From Lolium rigidum (Eukaryota > Streptophyta > Magnoliopsida > Poales > Poaceae), in contig NC_061510.1 of NCBI RefSeq assembly GCF_022539505.1, forward strand, positions 223,718,043-223,782,042: 64,000 nt of DNA. The letters run 5' to 3'. A program made the position numbers and the translations under genes. Shown here in pieces: positions 10,198 to 22,014 of the stretch. The notes below the pieces were generated by a model. That model searched no databases. It saw nothing but the letters and a program-made list of their open reading frames with translations, and had not been told where the DNA came from. Numbering within the stretch: the stretch's first letter is position 1; each line of letters starts with the position of its first letter.

Positions 10198-12751
10198 AAC
10201 TGCTTGAGCCCATCTTAATGGCTATAAAGAAAGAACTTTTTGGGAGATAACCCATGTGTTATTTTGCTACAGTACTTTGTTTTATATTTGTGTCTTGGAA
10301 GTTGTTTACTACTGTAGCAACCTCTCCTTATCTTAGTTTTGTGTTTTGTTGTGCCAAGTAAAGTCGTTGATAGCAAGGTTGATACTAGATTTGGATTACT
10401 GCGCAGAAACAGATTTCTTGCTGTCACGAATTTCGACCTGCCTCTCTGTAGGTAACTCAGAAAAATCTGCCAATTTACGTGCTTGATCCTCAGATATGTA
10501 CGCAACTTTCATTCAATTTGGGAATTTTCATCTGAGCAAGTCTGGTGCCATTTAAAAATTCATCTTTACGGACTGTTCTGTTTTGACAGATTCTGCCTTT
10601 TATTTCGCATTGCTTCTTTCGCTGTGTTGGGTGGATTTCTTTGTTCCATTACCTTCCAGTAGCTTTGGGCAATGTCCAGAAGTGTTAAGAATGATTGTGT
10701 CACCTCTGAACATGTGAGTTTTTGATTATGCACTAACCCTCTAATGAGTTTGTTTCGAGTTTGGTGTGGAGGAAGTTTTCAAGGGTCAAGAGAGGAGGAT
10801 GATATACTATGATCAACAAGAGTGAAGAGTCTAAGCTTGGGGATGCCCCGGTGGTTCATCCCTGCATATTTCAAGAGGACTCAAGCATCTAAGCTTGGGG
10901 ATGCCCAAGGCATCCCCTTCTTCATCGACAAATTATCAGGTTCCTTCTCTTGAAACTATATTTTTATTCAGTCACATCTTATGTACTTTACTTGAAGCGT
11001 CTGTTTGCTTTTGTTTTTGTTTTTGTTTGAATAAATGCTTGTGTGGGAGAGAGACACGCTCCGCTGGTTCGTATGAACACATGTGTTCTTAGCTCATAAT
11101 ATTCATGGCGAAGTTTCCTCTTCGTTAAATTGTTATATGGTTGGAATTGGAAAATGCTACATGTAGTAATTGCTATAATGTCTTGGGTAATGTGATACTT
11201 GGCAATTGTTGTGCTCATGTTTAAGCTCTTGCATCATATACTTTGCACCTATTAGTGAAGAAATACATAGAGCAGGCTAAAATTTGGTTTGCATAATTGG
11301 TCTCTCTAAGGTCTAGATAATTTCTAGTATTGAGTTTGAACAACAAGGAAGACGGTGTAGAGTCTTATAATGTTTACAATATGTCTTTTATGTGAGTTTT
11401 GCTGCACCGTTCATCCTTGTGTTTGTTTCAAATAACCTTGCTAGCCTAAACCTTGTATCGAGAGGGAATACTTCTCATGCATCCAAAATCCTTGAGCCAA
11501 CCACTATGCCATTTGTGTCCACCATACCTACCTACTACATGGTATTTCTCCGCCATTCCAAAGTAAATTGCTTGAGTGCTACCTTTAAATTTCCATCATT
11601 CACCTTTGCAATATATAGCTCATGGGACAAAATAGCCTTAAAAACTATTGTGGTATTGAATATGTACTTATGCACTTTATCTCTTATTAAGTTGCTTGTT
11701 GTGCGATAACCATGTTCCTGGGGACGCCATCTACTCTTTGTTGAATATCATGTGAGTTGCTATGTATGTTCGTCTTGTATGAAGTAAGGGCGGTTTTCAC
11801 AATCAAATGGTTTGAGTATGCATACTGTTAGAGAAGAACATTGGGCCGCTAACTGAAGCCATGAATCATGGTGGAAGTTTCAGTTTGGACATAAAACCTC
11901 AATCTCTTATGAGAATATTAACTGTTGTTGAATGCTTAAGCATTAAAAGAGGAGTCCATTATCTCGTTGTCTATGTTGTCCCGGTATGGGTGTCTAAGTT
12001 GAAGAATGATCAAAAGCGAGAAATCCAATGCGAACTTTCTCCTTAGACCCTTGTACAGAGCGGCATAGAGGTACCCCTTTGTGACACTTGGTTGAAACAT
12101 ATGTTATGCAATGATAATCAGTGTTAATCCAAGCTAATTAGGACAAGGTGCGGGCACTATTAGTATACTGTGCATGAGGCTTGCAACTTGTAAGATATAA
12201 TTTACATGATACATATGCTTTATTACTACCGTTGACAAAATTGTTTCATGTTTTCAAAACCAAAGCTCTAGCACAAATATTGCAATCGATGCTTTCCTCT
12301 TTGAAGGACCTTTCTTTTACTTTTATGTTGAGTCAGTTCACCTATCTCTCTCCACCTCAAGAAGCAAACACTTGTGTGAACTGTGCATTGATTCCTACAT
12401 ACTTGCATATTGCACTTATTATATTGCTTTGCATTGACAATTATCCATGAGATATACATGTTATAAGTTGAAAGCAACCGCTGAAACTTAATCTTCCTTT
12501 GTGTTGCTTCAATACCTTTACTTTGACTTATTGCTTTATGAGTTAACTCTTATGCAAGACTTATTGATGCTTGTTTTGAAGTACTATTCATGAAAAGTCT
12601 TTGCTTTATGATTCACTTGTTTACTCATGTCATTACCATTGTTTTGATCGCTGCATTCATTACATATGTTTACAATATGATCAAGTTTATGATGGCATGT
12701 CACTCCAGAAATTATCTTTGTTTATCGTTTACCTGCTCGGGACGAGCGAGA
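10198..12751 (+). other. Noncoding internal region of copy 1
   Basis: No ORF of substance. It contains two internal copies of the polypurine-like motif AAGCTTGGGGATGC (about 10834 and 10890) plus AT-rich sequence. It matches the internal region of copy 2 (18550-21116, inverted), and its last part matches 58996-59703. Confidence 0.7.
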
Positions 12752-12768
12752 ACTAAGCTTGGGGATGC
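12752..12768 (+). other. Polypurine tract of copy 1
   Basis: ACTAAGCTTGGGGATGC directly abuts the 3' LTR. The same string sits next to the 3' LTRs at 18533 (inverted) and 59690, so it is the plus-strand primer for this family group. Confidence 0.7.
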
Positions 12769-14479
12769 CGATACGTCTCCGACGTATCGATAATTTCTTG
12801 TGTTCCATGCCACATTATTGATGATATCTACATGTTTTATGCGCACTTTATGTCATATTCGTGCATTTTCCGGAACTAACCTATTAACAAGATGCCGAAG
12901 TGCCGGTTCCTGTTTTCTCGCTGTTTTTGGTTTCAGAAATCCTAGTAACGAAATATTCTCGGAATTGGACGAAATCAAGACCCGAGTTCCTATTTTTCCA
13001 CGAAGCTTCCGGAACACCCGGGAAGGACCGAGAGGGGGCCACGGGCCCACCGGACCATAGGCCGGCGCGGCCTGGGTGTGGCCCGCGCCACCCTATGGTG
13101 TCGCCGCCTCTTCGACCCTCTGACGCCGCCTCTTCGCCTATAAGAAGCCCCTCGACCTAAAACCTCGATACGGAAAAGCCACGGTACGAGAAACCTTCCA
13201 GAGCCGCCGCCATCGCGAAGCCAAGATCTGGGGGACAGGAGTCTCTGTTCCGGCACGCCGCCGGGACGGGGAAGTGCCCCCGGAAGGCTTCTCCATCAAC
13301 ACCACCGCCATCTCCATCAACACTGCTGTCTCCCATGAGGAGGGAGTAGTTCTCCATCGAGGCTCGGGGCTGTACCGGTAGCTATGTGGTTCATCTCTCT
13401 TCCCTATGTACTTCAATACAATAATCTCATGAGCTGCCTTACATGATTGAGATTCATATGATGATGCTTGTAATCTAGATGTCGTTATGCTAGTCAAGTG
13501 AATTTTACTTATGTGATCTCCGGAGACTCCTTGTCCCACGTGTGTAAAGGTGACAGGTGTGTGCACCGTGTGGGTCTCTTAGGCTATATTTCACGAGAAT
13601 ACTTATTCACTGTTATGAATGGCATAGTGAAGTGCTTATTTATATCTCTTTATGATTGCAATGTGTTTTGTATCACAATTTATCCATGTGCTACTCTAGT
13701 GATGTTATTAAAGTAGTTTTATTCCTCCCGCACGGTGTAATGGTGACAGTGTGTGCATCCGTGTTAGTACTTGGCGTAGGCTATGATTATGATCTCTTGT
13801 AGATTATGAAGTTAACTATTGCTATGATGGTATTGATGTGATCTATTCCTCCTACATGGTGTGAAGGTGACGAGTGTGCATGCTGTGTTAGTACTTGGTT
13901 TAGTCGTGTCGATCTTTCATGCACTCTAAGGTTATTTAAATATGAACATTGAATTGTGGAGCTTGTTAACTCCGGCATTGAGGGTTCGTGTAATCCTACG
14001 CAATGTGTTCATCATCCAACAAGAGAGTGTAGAGTATGTATTTATCTATTCTGTTATGTGATCAAAGTTGAGAGTGTCCACTAGTGAAAGTCTAATCCCT
14101 AGGCCTTGTTCCTAAATATCGCTATCGCTGCTTGTTTCATTGTTTTACTGCGTTACTACTGCTTGCGTTACTACGCTTGTTTACTTGTCCTGGGCAAAGC
14201 ACTTTTCCGGTGCCGTTGCCATTGCTCATATATATTCATACCACCCGTATTTCACTATCTCTTCGCCGAACTAGTGCACCTATTAGGTGTGTTGGGGACA
14301 CAAGAGACTTCTTGCTTTGTGGTTGCAGGGTTGCATGAGAGGGATATCTTTAACCTCTTCCTCCCTGAGTTCGATAAACCTTGGGTGATCCACTTAAGGG
14401 AAAACTTGCTGCTGTTCTACAAACCTCTGCTCTTGGAGGCCCAACACTGTCTACAGGAAAAGGAGGGGCGTAGACATCG
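12769..14479 (+). repeat. 3' LTR of copy 1, ending at an assembly gap
   Basis: Direct repeat of 7592-9299. Its first base is C instead of T (CGATACG), so the terminal TG is mutated. The last bases before the gap are GACATCG, where the 5' LTR has GACATCA, so the end is altered or misassembled. Confidence 0.85.
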
Positions 14480-14579
14480 NNNNNNNNNNNNNNNNNNNNN
14501 NNNNNNNNNNNNNNNNNNNNNNNNNNNNNNNNNNNNNNNNNNNNNNNNNNNNNNNNNNNNNNNNNNNNNNNNNNNNNNN
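14480..14579. other. Assembly gap (100 N)
   Basis: One hundred N at the exact outer edge of the 3' LTR. It hides the target-site duplication and the junction with the unrelated sequence to the right. Confidence 1.
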
Positions 14580-15699
14580 TTGAATACAAAATGCACAAAT
14601 GCGGGATCATCGCTCTACCGTTGTTTATCAAAAACACTAAAACGGTTCAAGTGAAATAAGGAGATCCAAAAGAAGAAAGGAAGACACATGGGAGGCAAAC
14701 CCACAAAGCAAATTCTTGGCAATAAATATACCAAATAAGCACATGAGCCAAATGTAAAGATTATCCAAAGATATACCACATAATATATTACCATTGTCCA
14801 AGGACAAAATATATTTAGGAAATACTTCCCTATGGTGGTTTGACAATATATTCAAGATCATCTTCACAACTAAGAAAGTATATGGTAAAAGGATGAGATT
14901 AACCATAATGCTAATAGAGATTCTTGAGAGCTTCAATTAGTTACACCCTCATGCAAGGCAATGAATAGCATAACTTGAAGCACATGATTTTCCAAAGAGT
15001 ATATAGAGATAGCAACACAATGTGGAAAACCATGCCAAGAAAAACACTCACAAACAAAATCCAAGAGAATAACAATAAAATCATTTTAGATAAAATGGGA
15101 TTTGTTTGAGCAACATGTTATATAGGAGCGAAATCTATAATATCAATTCTATGTGACACAACCTCTAAAATTCACATTTTATAGGCTTGTAAGATGCACA
15201 AAGCATAATACTCCCCCATAATGTGATAAAGTCATTTTTCATACAAAGGAAAATAAGAACCACAAGAGATAATTAATGGACATTATAGAATTTTAATTCA
15301 TCATGTCGCACATTTTAAGGTTGTGAAATGCACAAAGCATATCACTCCCCCAAGATGGGATAGTCCCTTAATTTCTCACACTAGCCAACAACTAAGATAT
15401 CAACAAGATGCAGTAGGCTCAACATAAGAACAATTGTACATGATGTGCCACCCAACATATATAAGCATGATAGCAAGATAAGCAAGTAGGAGGCACAACA
15501 TACACAACCACATGCAAGGTACAAAACCAACACATGAAAAGGGGACGAGTAACTTTCAATGTAAAGGAGTTGAGAACTTGTTACCGCAAGGAGGAGCATG
15601 GGTAAAGGATGAAAGGAATGATACTTGACTTGAGGAAATAAGAATTATGAAGATCCCCTAAGTCTTCATGAACTAGTCAAGTCTCCAATGCCCTCCAAT
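14580..15699. other. AT-rich retroelement-derived sequence, no gene seen
   Basis: No ORF with recognisable content. It probably is the noncoding 3' part of the minus-strand element whose gag lies at 15700-16440. Short recurrences such as ACTCCCCCA (about 15213 and 15346) are visible. Confidence 0.5.
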
Positions 15700-16440
15700 C
15701 ATACCTATTGATCAAATTTTGCTTGTTGTCCCCAACCAAGTTGGGTCCTAAGAAGTTAGTCACAATAGGCTTGGCAATTCAAATGGTTCTTTTTTCAAAA
15801 CCACTTTGATTGCCAACATATTTGGCAAACACATTTCCAACATTATCCTTACAAAGAGAATAAGCACCATCGATCAAGATATGGTTGGATGAGTTACCAA
15901 TAGTACAAAAGGAGGAGATGTGGTCCTTCGCACGGCATATGTAGCATGTCCTTCTCTTCTCCTTCTTCTCACTTGATTTCTCCACAACGGGAGCCCTGAC
16001 TTGATCCCTCTTGGGTAGTGGCCTTTCTTCAAGTCGAGGTAGACCATGAACTCCATCTTGAGGTAGACCATGAGCTTGACCTTGAGGTCGACCATGAGCT
16101 CCATCTTGAGTCCACTTCCTTATTTCTTCTCGCCAAGTGGCTTCTTCTTCAAAGGGAAAGATCTAACATGATATCCTTCAATCTTGCACTTGAAGCACAC
16201 AATCTTGGCAGGATCCTTCACATGCCCTTGGCCCTTCTTCCGCTTGCGCATGGTGGACTTCTTCTTGTTGTTGGAGTTGAATCCAAGTCCACTATTGTCA
16301 TTGGGGAATTGTTTCTTACTCAACATGGCGTCAAGTTTGCGCTTCCATCCATGACCCTTTACCAAGTCCTTTGTCAAAGAAGTGACTTGGGCCCTCGAGC
16401 TCTTCGATTTCCTCTACATGGTTAGTAACAAAACAAGTAC
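15700..16440 (-). pseudogene. Retroelement gag fragment with two zinc knuckles, decayed
   Basis: Reading right to left on the minus strand: EEIEELEGPS, then a Lys/Asn-rich segment with KKKSTMRKRKKGQGHVKDPA, then a first knuckle CFKCKIEGYHVRSF in which the His and last Cys of CX2CX4HX4C are lost. After a short tandem repeat comes a second, intact knuckle CYICRAKDHISSFC. Further left IAKPIVTNFLGPNLVGD follows after an in-frame stop. Frames change more than once. The family looks like a Triticeae copia-type gag; I am unsure of the exact one. Knuckles would bind genomic RNA. Confidence 0.6.
16037..16108. repeat. Tandem repeat, 3 x 24 bp, in the gag fragment
   Basis: Three units (16037-16060, 16061-16084, 16085-16108) each begin AGGTAGACCATGA or a one-base variant. 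Because 24 is a multiple of 3 the repeat is frame-neutral and lies between the two zinc knuckles. Confidence 0.85.
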
Positions 16441-16818
16441 TAGAGGAAGTGGAAGCTTCATTATTAGAGCAACAAGGTGACCCACAAGTATAGGGGGTGT
16501 ATCGTAGTATTTTCGATAAATAAGAGTGTCGAACCCAACGAGGAGCGAAGGTGTTGACAAGCAGCTTCGATGAAGGATTCCCTGTAAATGCTCACGGTAC
16601 AAGTATTCGGGGGGTTTTGATATAGCGGATAAATAAAGTACGAGTAAGTAAAATGCGAGAGAAATAATTGCAGCGAGTGGCCCAATCCTCTTTTAGCACA
16701 AAGGACAAGCCGGTTTGTTTACTTATAATGACCAAACGTTCTTGAGGACACACGGGAATTTAGTCTAGTGCTTTCGCTTCATATAGCCTGATTAATCTTC
16801 ATTGTTTTGATAAGTGTT

Positions 16819-18532
16819 TGATGTCTACGGGAGCTTCTATTCTTGTAGACAGTGTTGGGCCTCCAAGAGCAAGAGGTTTGTAGAACAAGCAGCAAGTTTC
16901 CCTTAAGTGGATCACCCAAGGTTTATCGAACTCGTGGAGGAAGAGGTCAAAGATATCCCTCTCATGCAACCCTCGCAACCACAAAGCAAGAAGTCTCTTG
17001 TGTCCCCAACACACCTAATAGGTGCACTAGTTCGGCGAAGAGATAGTGAAATACAGTGTGGTATGAATAAGTAGTAGCAACGGCACCGTAAAAGTAGCTT
17101 GCTGGTGGTAATATGGTAGCAGTAGTAATGCAAGCAGTAGTAACGCAGAGAAACAAGAAACAAGCAACGATAGCGTATTTAGGAACAAGGCCTAGGGATT
17201 ACACTTTCACTAGTGGACACTCTCAACATTGATCACATAACTGTAATAGATAAATGCATACTCTACACTCTTTTGTTGGATGATGAACACATTGCGTAGG
17301 ATTACACGAACCCTCAATGCCGGAGTTAACAAGCTCCACAATTCAATGTTCATATTTAAATAACCTTAGAGTGCAAGAAAGATCAACACGACTAAACCAA
17401 GTACTAACACAAGCATGCACATCGTCACCTTCACACTATGTAGGAGGAATAGATCACATCAATACTATCATAGCAATAGTTAACTTCACAATCTACAAGA
17501 GATCATGATCATAGCATACGCCAAGTACTAACACGGATGCACACACTGTCACCATTACACCGTGCAGGAGGAATAAAACTACTTTAATAACATTGCTAGA
17601 GTAGCACATAGATAAATTGTGATACAAAACACATTGCAATCATAAAGAGATATAAATAAGCACTTCACTACGCCATTCATAACAGGTGAGTAAGTATTCT
17701 CGTGAAATATAGCCTAAGAGACCCACACGGTGCACACACCGTCACCTTTACACACGTGGGACAAGGAGTCTCCGGAGATCACATAAGTAAAACTCACTTG
17801 ACTAGCACAATGACATCTAGATTACAAGCATCATCATATGAATCTCAATCATGTAAGGCAGCTCATGAGATTATTGTATTGAAGTACATAGGAGAGAGAT
17901 GAACCACATAGCTACCGGTACAGCCCCGAGCCTCGATGGAGAACTACTCCCTCCTCATGGGAGCAAGCAGCGGTGATGAAGATGGCGGTGGAGATGGCAG
18001 CGGTGTCGATGGAGAAGCCTTCCGGGGCACTTCCCCGCTCCGGCAGGGTGCCGGAACGCAGACTCCTGTCCCCCAGATCTTGGCTTCGCGATGGCGGCGG
18101 CTCTGGAAGGTTTTCCGTATCGTGGTTCTTCGTAATAGGGTTTTCGCGACGGAGGCTTTAAATAGGCGGAAGGGCAGCGTCAGAGGGTCGAAGAGGCGGC
18201 GGCACCATAGGGCGGCGCGGCCAGGGCCTGGGCCGCGCCGGCCTATGGTCTGGGGGCCCGCAGGCCCCCTCCGGTCGCCTCTCGTGTGTTCCGGATGCTT
18301 CCGGTGAAAATAGGAACCTCGGGTCTTGATTTCGTCCGATTCCGAGAATATTTCGTTACTAGGATTTCCGAAACCAAAAACAGCGAAAAACGAGAACCGG
18401 CACTTCGCATCTTGTTAATAGGTTAGTTCCGAAAATGCACGAATATGACATAAAGTGTGCATAAAACATGTAGATATCATCAATAATGTGGCATGGAACA
18501 TAAGAAATTATCGATACGTCGGAGACGTATCA
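16819..18532 (-). repeat. 3' LTR of copy 2
   Basis: Begins TGATGTCTACGG and ends GACGTATCA on the plus strand. It contains the GC palindrome (18204-18249) and an inverted TTTAAATAG TATA-like box near 18157. Confidence 0.9.
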
Positions 18533-21116
18533 GCATCCCCAAGCTTAGTTCTGCTTCGTCCCGAGCAGGTAAAACGATAACAAAGATAATTTCGAAGTGA
18601 CATGCCATCATAACCTTGATCATATATTTGTAAACATATGTAATGAATGCAGCGATCAAAACAATGGTAATGACATGAGTAAACAATTGAATCATAAAGC
18701 AAAGACTTTTCATGAATAGTACTTCAAGACAAGCATCAATAAGTCTTGCATAAGAGTTAACTCATAAAGCAATAAATCAAAGTAAAGGCATTGAAGCAAC
18801 ACAAAGGAAGATTAAGTTTCAGCGGTTGCTTTCAACTTGTAACATGTATATCTCATGGATAATTGTCAACATAGAGTAATATAACAAGTGCAATATGCAA
18901 GTATGTAGGAATCAATGCACAGCTCACACAAGTGTTTGCTTCTTGAGGTGGAGAGAGATAGGTGAACTCGACTCAACATAAAAGTAAAAAGAATGGTCCT
19001 TCAAAGAGGAAAGCATCGATTGCTATATTTGTGCTAGAGCTTTTATTTTGAAAACATGAAACAATTTTGTCAACGGTAGTAATAAAGCATATGAGTTATG
19101 TAAATTATATCTTACAAGTTGCAAGCCTCATGCATAGTATACTAATAGTGCCCGCACCTTGTCCTAATTAGCTTGGACTACCGGATCTTTGCAATGCACA
19201 TGTTTTAACCAAGTGTCACAATGGGGTACCTCCATGCCGCCCGTACAAAGGTCTAAGGAGAAAGCTCGCATTTTGGATTTCTCGCTTTTGATTATTCTCA
19301 ACTTAGACATCCATACCGGGACAACATGGACAACGGATAATGGACTCCTCTTTAATGCATAAGCATGTGGCAACAATTATTATTCTCATATGAGATTGAG
19401 GATATATGTCCAAAATCGAAACTTCCACCATGAATCATGGCTTTAGTTAGCGGCCCAATGTTCTTCTCTAACAATATGCATGCTCCAACCATTAAGGTGG
19501 TAGATCTCTCTTACTTCGTACAAGACGGACATGCATAGCAACTCACATGATATTCAACAAAGAATAGTTGATGGCGTCCCCGTAAACATGGTTATCGCAC
19601 AACAAGCAACTTAATAAGAGATAAAGTGCATAAGTACATATTCAATACCACAATAGTTTTTAAGCTATTTGTCCCATGAGCTATATATTGCAAAGGTGAA
19701 TGATGGAATTTTAAAGGTAGCACTCAAGCAATTTACTTTGGAATGGCTGATAAATACCATGTAGTAGGTAGGTATGGTGGACACAAATGGCATAGTGGTT
19801 GGCTCAAGGATTTTGGATGCATGAGAAGTATTCCCTCTCGATACAAGGTTTAGGCTAGCAAGGTTATTTGAAACAAACACAAGGATGAACCGGTGCAGCA
19901 AAAACTCACATAAAAGACATATTGTAAACATTATAAGACTCTACACCGTCTTCCTTGTTGTTCAAAACTCAATACTAGATATTATCTAGACTTTAGAGAA
20001 ACCAAATATGCAAACCAAATTAGCAAGCTCTAAGTGTTTCTTCATTAATGGGTGCAAAGTATATGATGCAAGAGCTTAAACATGAGCACAACAATTGCCA
20101 AGTATCACATTATCCAAGACATTTTAGCAATTACTACATGTAGCATTTTCCGTTTCCAACCATATAACAAATGAACGAAGCAGATTTAACCTTCGCCATG
20201 AACACTAGAGTAGAGCTAAGAACACATGTGTTCATATGAACCAGCGGAGCGTGTCTCTCTCCCACACAAGCAGTATTTATTCAAACAAAAACAAAAACAA
20301 AAACAAACAGACGCTCCAAGTAAAGTACATAAGATGTGACCGAATAAAAATATAGTTTCAAGAGGAGGAACCTGATAATGTTGTCGATGAAGAAGGGGAT
20401 GCCTTGGGCATCCCCAAGCTTAGACGCTTGAGTCTTCTTAGAATATGCAGGGGTGAACCACCGGGGCATCCCCAAGCTTAGAGCTTTCACTCTCCTTGAT
20501 CATAGTATATCATCCTCCTCTCTTGACCCTTGAAAACTTCCTCCACACCAAACTCGAAACAAACTCATTAGAGGGTTAGTGCATAATCAAAAACTCACAT
20601 GTTCAGAGGTGACACAATCATTCTTAACACTTCTGGACATTGCATAAAGCTACCGGACAGTTAATGGAACAAAGAAATCCATCCAACATAGCAAAAGAAG
20701 CAATGCGAAATAAAAGGCAGAATCTGTCAAAACAGAACAGTCCGTAAAGACGAATTTTAAAAGGGCACCAGACTTGCTCAAATGAAAATGCTCAAATTGA
20801 ATGAAAGTTGCGTACATATTCGAGGATCACTCACGTAAATTGGCATAATTTTCTGAGTTACCTACAGAGAATTAGACCCAGATTCGTGACAGCAAAGAAA
20901 TCTGTTTCTGCGCAAGTAATCCAAATCTAGTATTCACTTTACTATCAAAGACTTTACTTGGCACAACAAAACACAAAACTAAGATAAGGAGAGGTTGCTA
21001 CAGTAGTAAACAACTTCCAAGACACAAATATAAAACAAAGTACTGTAGCAAAATAACACATGGGTTATCTCCCAAGAAGTTCTTTCTTTATAGCCATTAA
21101 GATGGGCTCAGCAGCT
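18533..21116 (-). other. Noncoding internal region of copy 2
   Basis: Inverted counterpart of 10198-12768, beginning with GCATCCCCAAGCTTAG (the polypurine tract) and holding two more inverted copies of that motif near 20408 and 20467. No ORF of substance. Confidence 0.7.
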
Positions 21117-21849
21117 TTAATGATGCACTCGCAAGAAATAGTAGTTGAAGCAAAAGAGAGCATCAAGAGGCAAATTCAAAACAAATTTAAGTCTAACATG
21201 CTTCCTATGCATAGGAATCTTGTAAATAAACAAGTTCATGAAGAGCAAAGTAACAAGCATAGGAAGATAAAACAAGTGTAGCTTCAAAAATTTCAAGCAC
21301 ATAGAGAGGCATTTTAGTAACATGAAAATTTCTACAACCATATTTTCCTCTCTCATAATAACTTTCAGTAGCATCATGAGCAAACTCAACAATATAACTA
21401 TCACATAAAGCATTCTTATCATGAGTCTCATGCATAAAATTATTACTCTCCACATAAGCATAATCAATTTTATTAGTTATAGTGGGAGCAAATTCAACAA
21501 AGTAGCTATCATTATTATTCTCATCAAGTGTAGGAGGCATAGTATAATCACAACAAATTTACCTCCATAGTAGGTACCAAAAGACCACTATTATAATCAT
21601 CATAAATAGGAGGCAAAGTATCATCAAAGAAAATTTTCTCCTCAATGCTTGGGGGACTAAAAAGATCATGAAAACCAGACTTCCCCAAGCTTAGAACTTT
21701 CTATATCATTATCAACAATGGTGTTCAAAGCGTTCATACTAATATTACTACCAAGCATGCAAATAAGATTCCATAGGTTTTTTAATTTTCGCATCAAACA
21801 ATCCATGTTTTAAATCAGGAAATAGAATAAGAAGCTCATTGTTGTCCAT
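21117..21849 (-). pseudogene. Broken copy of the 245-aa element protein
   Basis: It starts at ATG 21849 (MDNNELLILFPDLKHG) and matches the copy 1 ORF. An inserted base near 21753 and a two-base loss near 21560 shift the frame, and another shift near 21290 alters the hydrophobic end. What remains open are two overlapping frames (21205-21540 and 21117-21467). The family lacks gag-pol in both copies. Confidence 0.75.
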
Positions 21850-21986
21850 TATGCCAAACTAGTGTAAACAAGAAACAAAAAGATGCAATTGCAGGATCTA
21901 AAGGAAATAGCTTCGAGCACAAACACAATGGCGCCGTAAAAGTACTCGTTACCCGGAACCGGAGTATGAGTGCCTTTTTACCTTTC

Positions 21987-22004
21987 CTCCTCGCAACGGC
22001 GCCT
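21987..22004 (-). other. Mutated tRNA-Asp primer site of copy 2
   Basis: Read on the minus strand the site keeps GGCGCCGTTGC but has changes at both ends compared with TGGCGCCGTTGCCGGGGA. It lies 10 bases from the LTR, as in copy 1. Confidence 0.6.
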
Positions 22005-22014
22005 TAAAAGTGCT

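Larger units (their letters stand above)
7592..14479 (+). mobile_element. Full-length non-autonomous gypsy-type LTR retrotransposon, copy 1
   Basis: Two LTRs (7592-9299 and 12769-14479), a tRNA-Asp type primer site at 9310 and a polypurine tract at 12752-12768 define a 6.9 kb element. The internal 3.5 kb has one 245-codon ORF and no gag, protease, RT or integrase, so it must borrow machinery. The LTR start and primer site resemble the WHAM/Sabrina/Sumana group of Triticeae gypsy elements; the exact family is not resolved. The two LTRs differ by a couple of dozen substitutions and small indels by eye, so the insertion is fairly young. The five bases before it are GCTGG; the partner is hidden by the gap. 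Confidence 0.85.

Noticed and set aside
14106..14654. 182-codon plus-strand ORF crossing the assembly gap
   Set aside because: The middle is N. The open frame is an artefact of unknown bases, and the left part is LTR.
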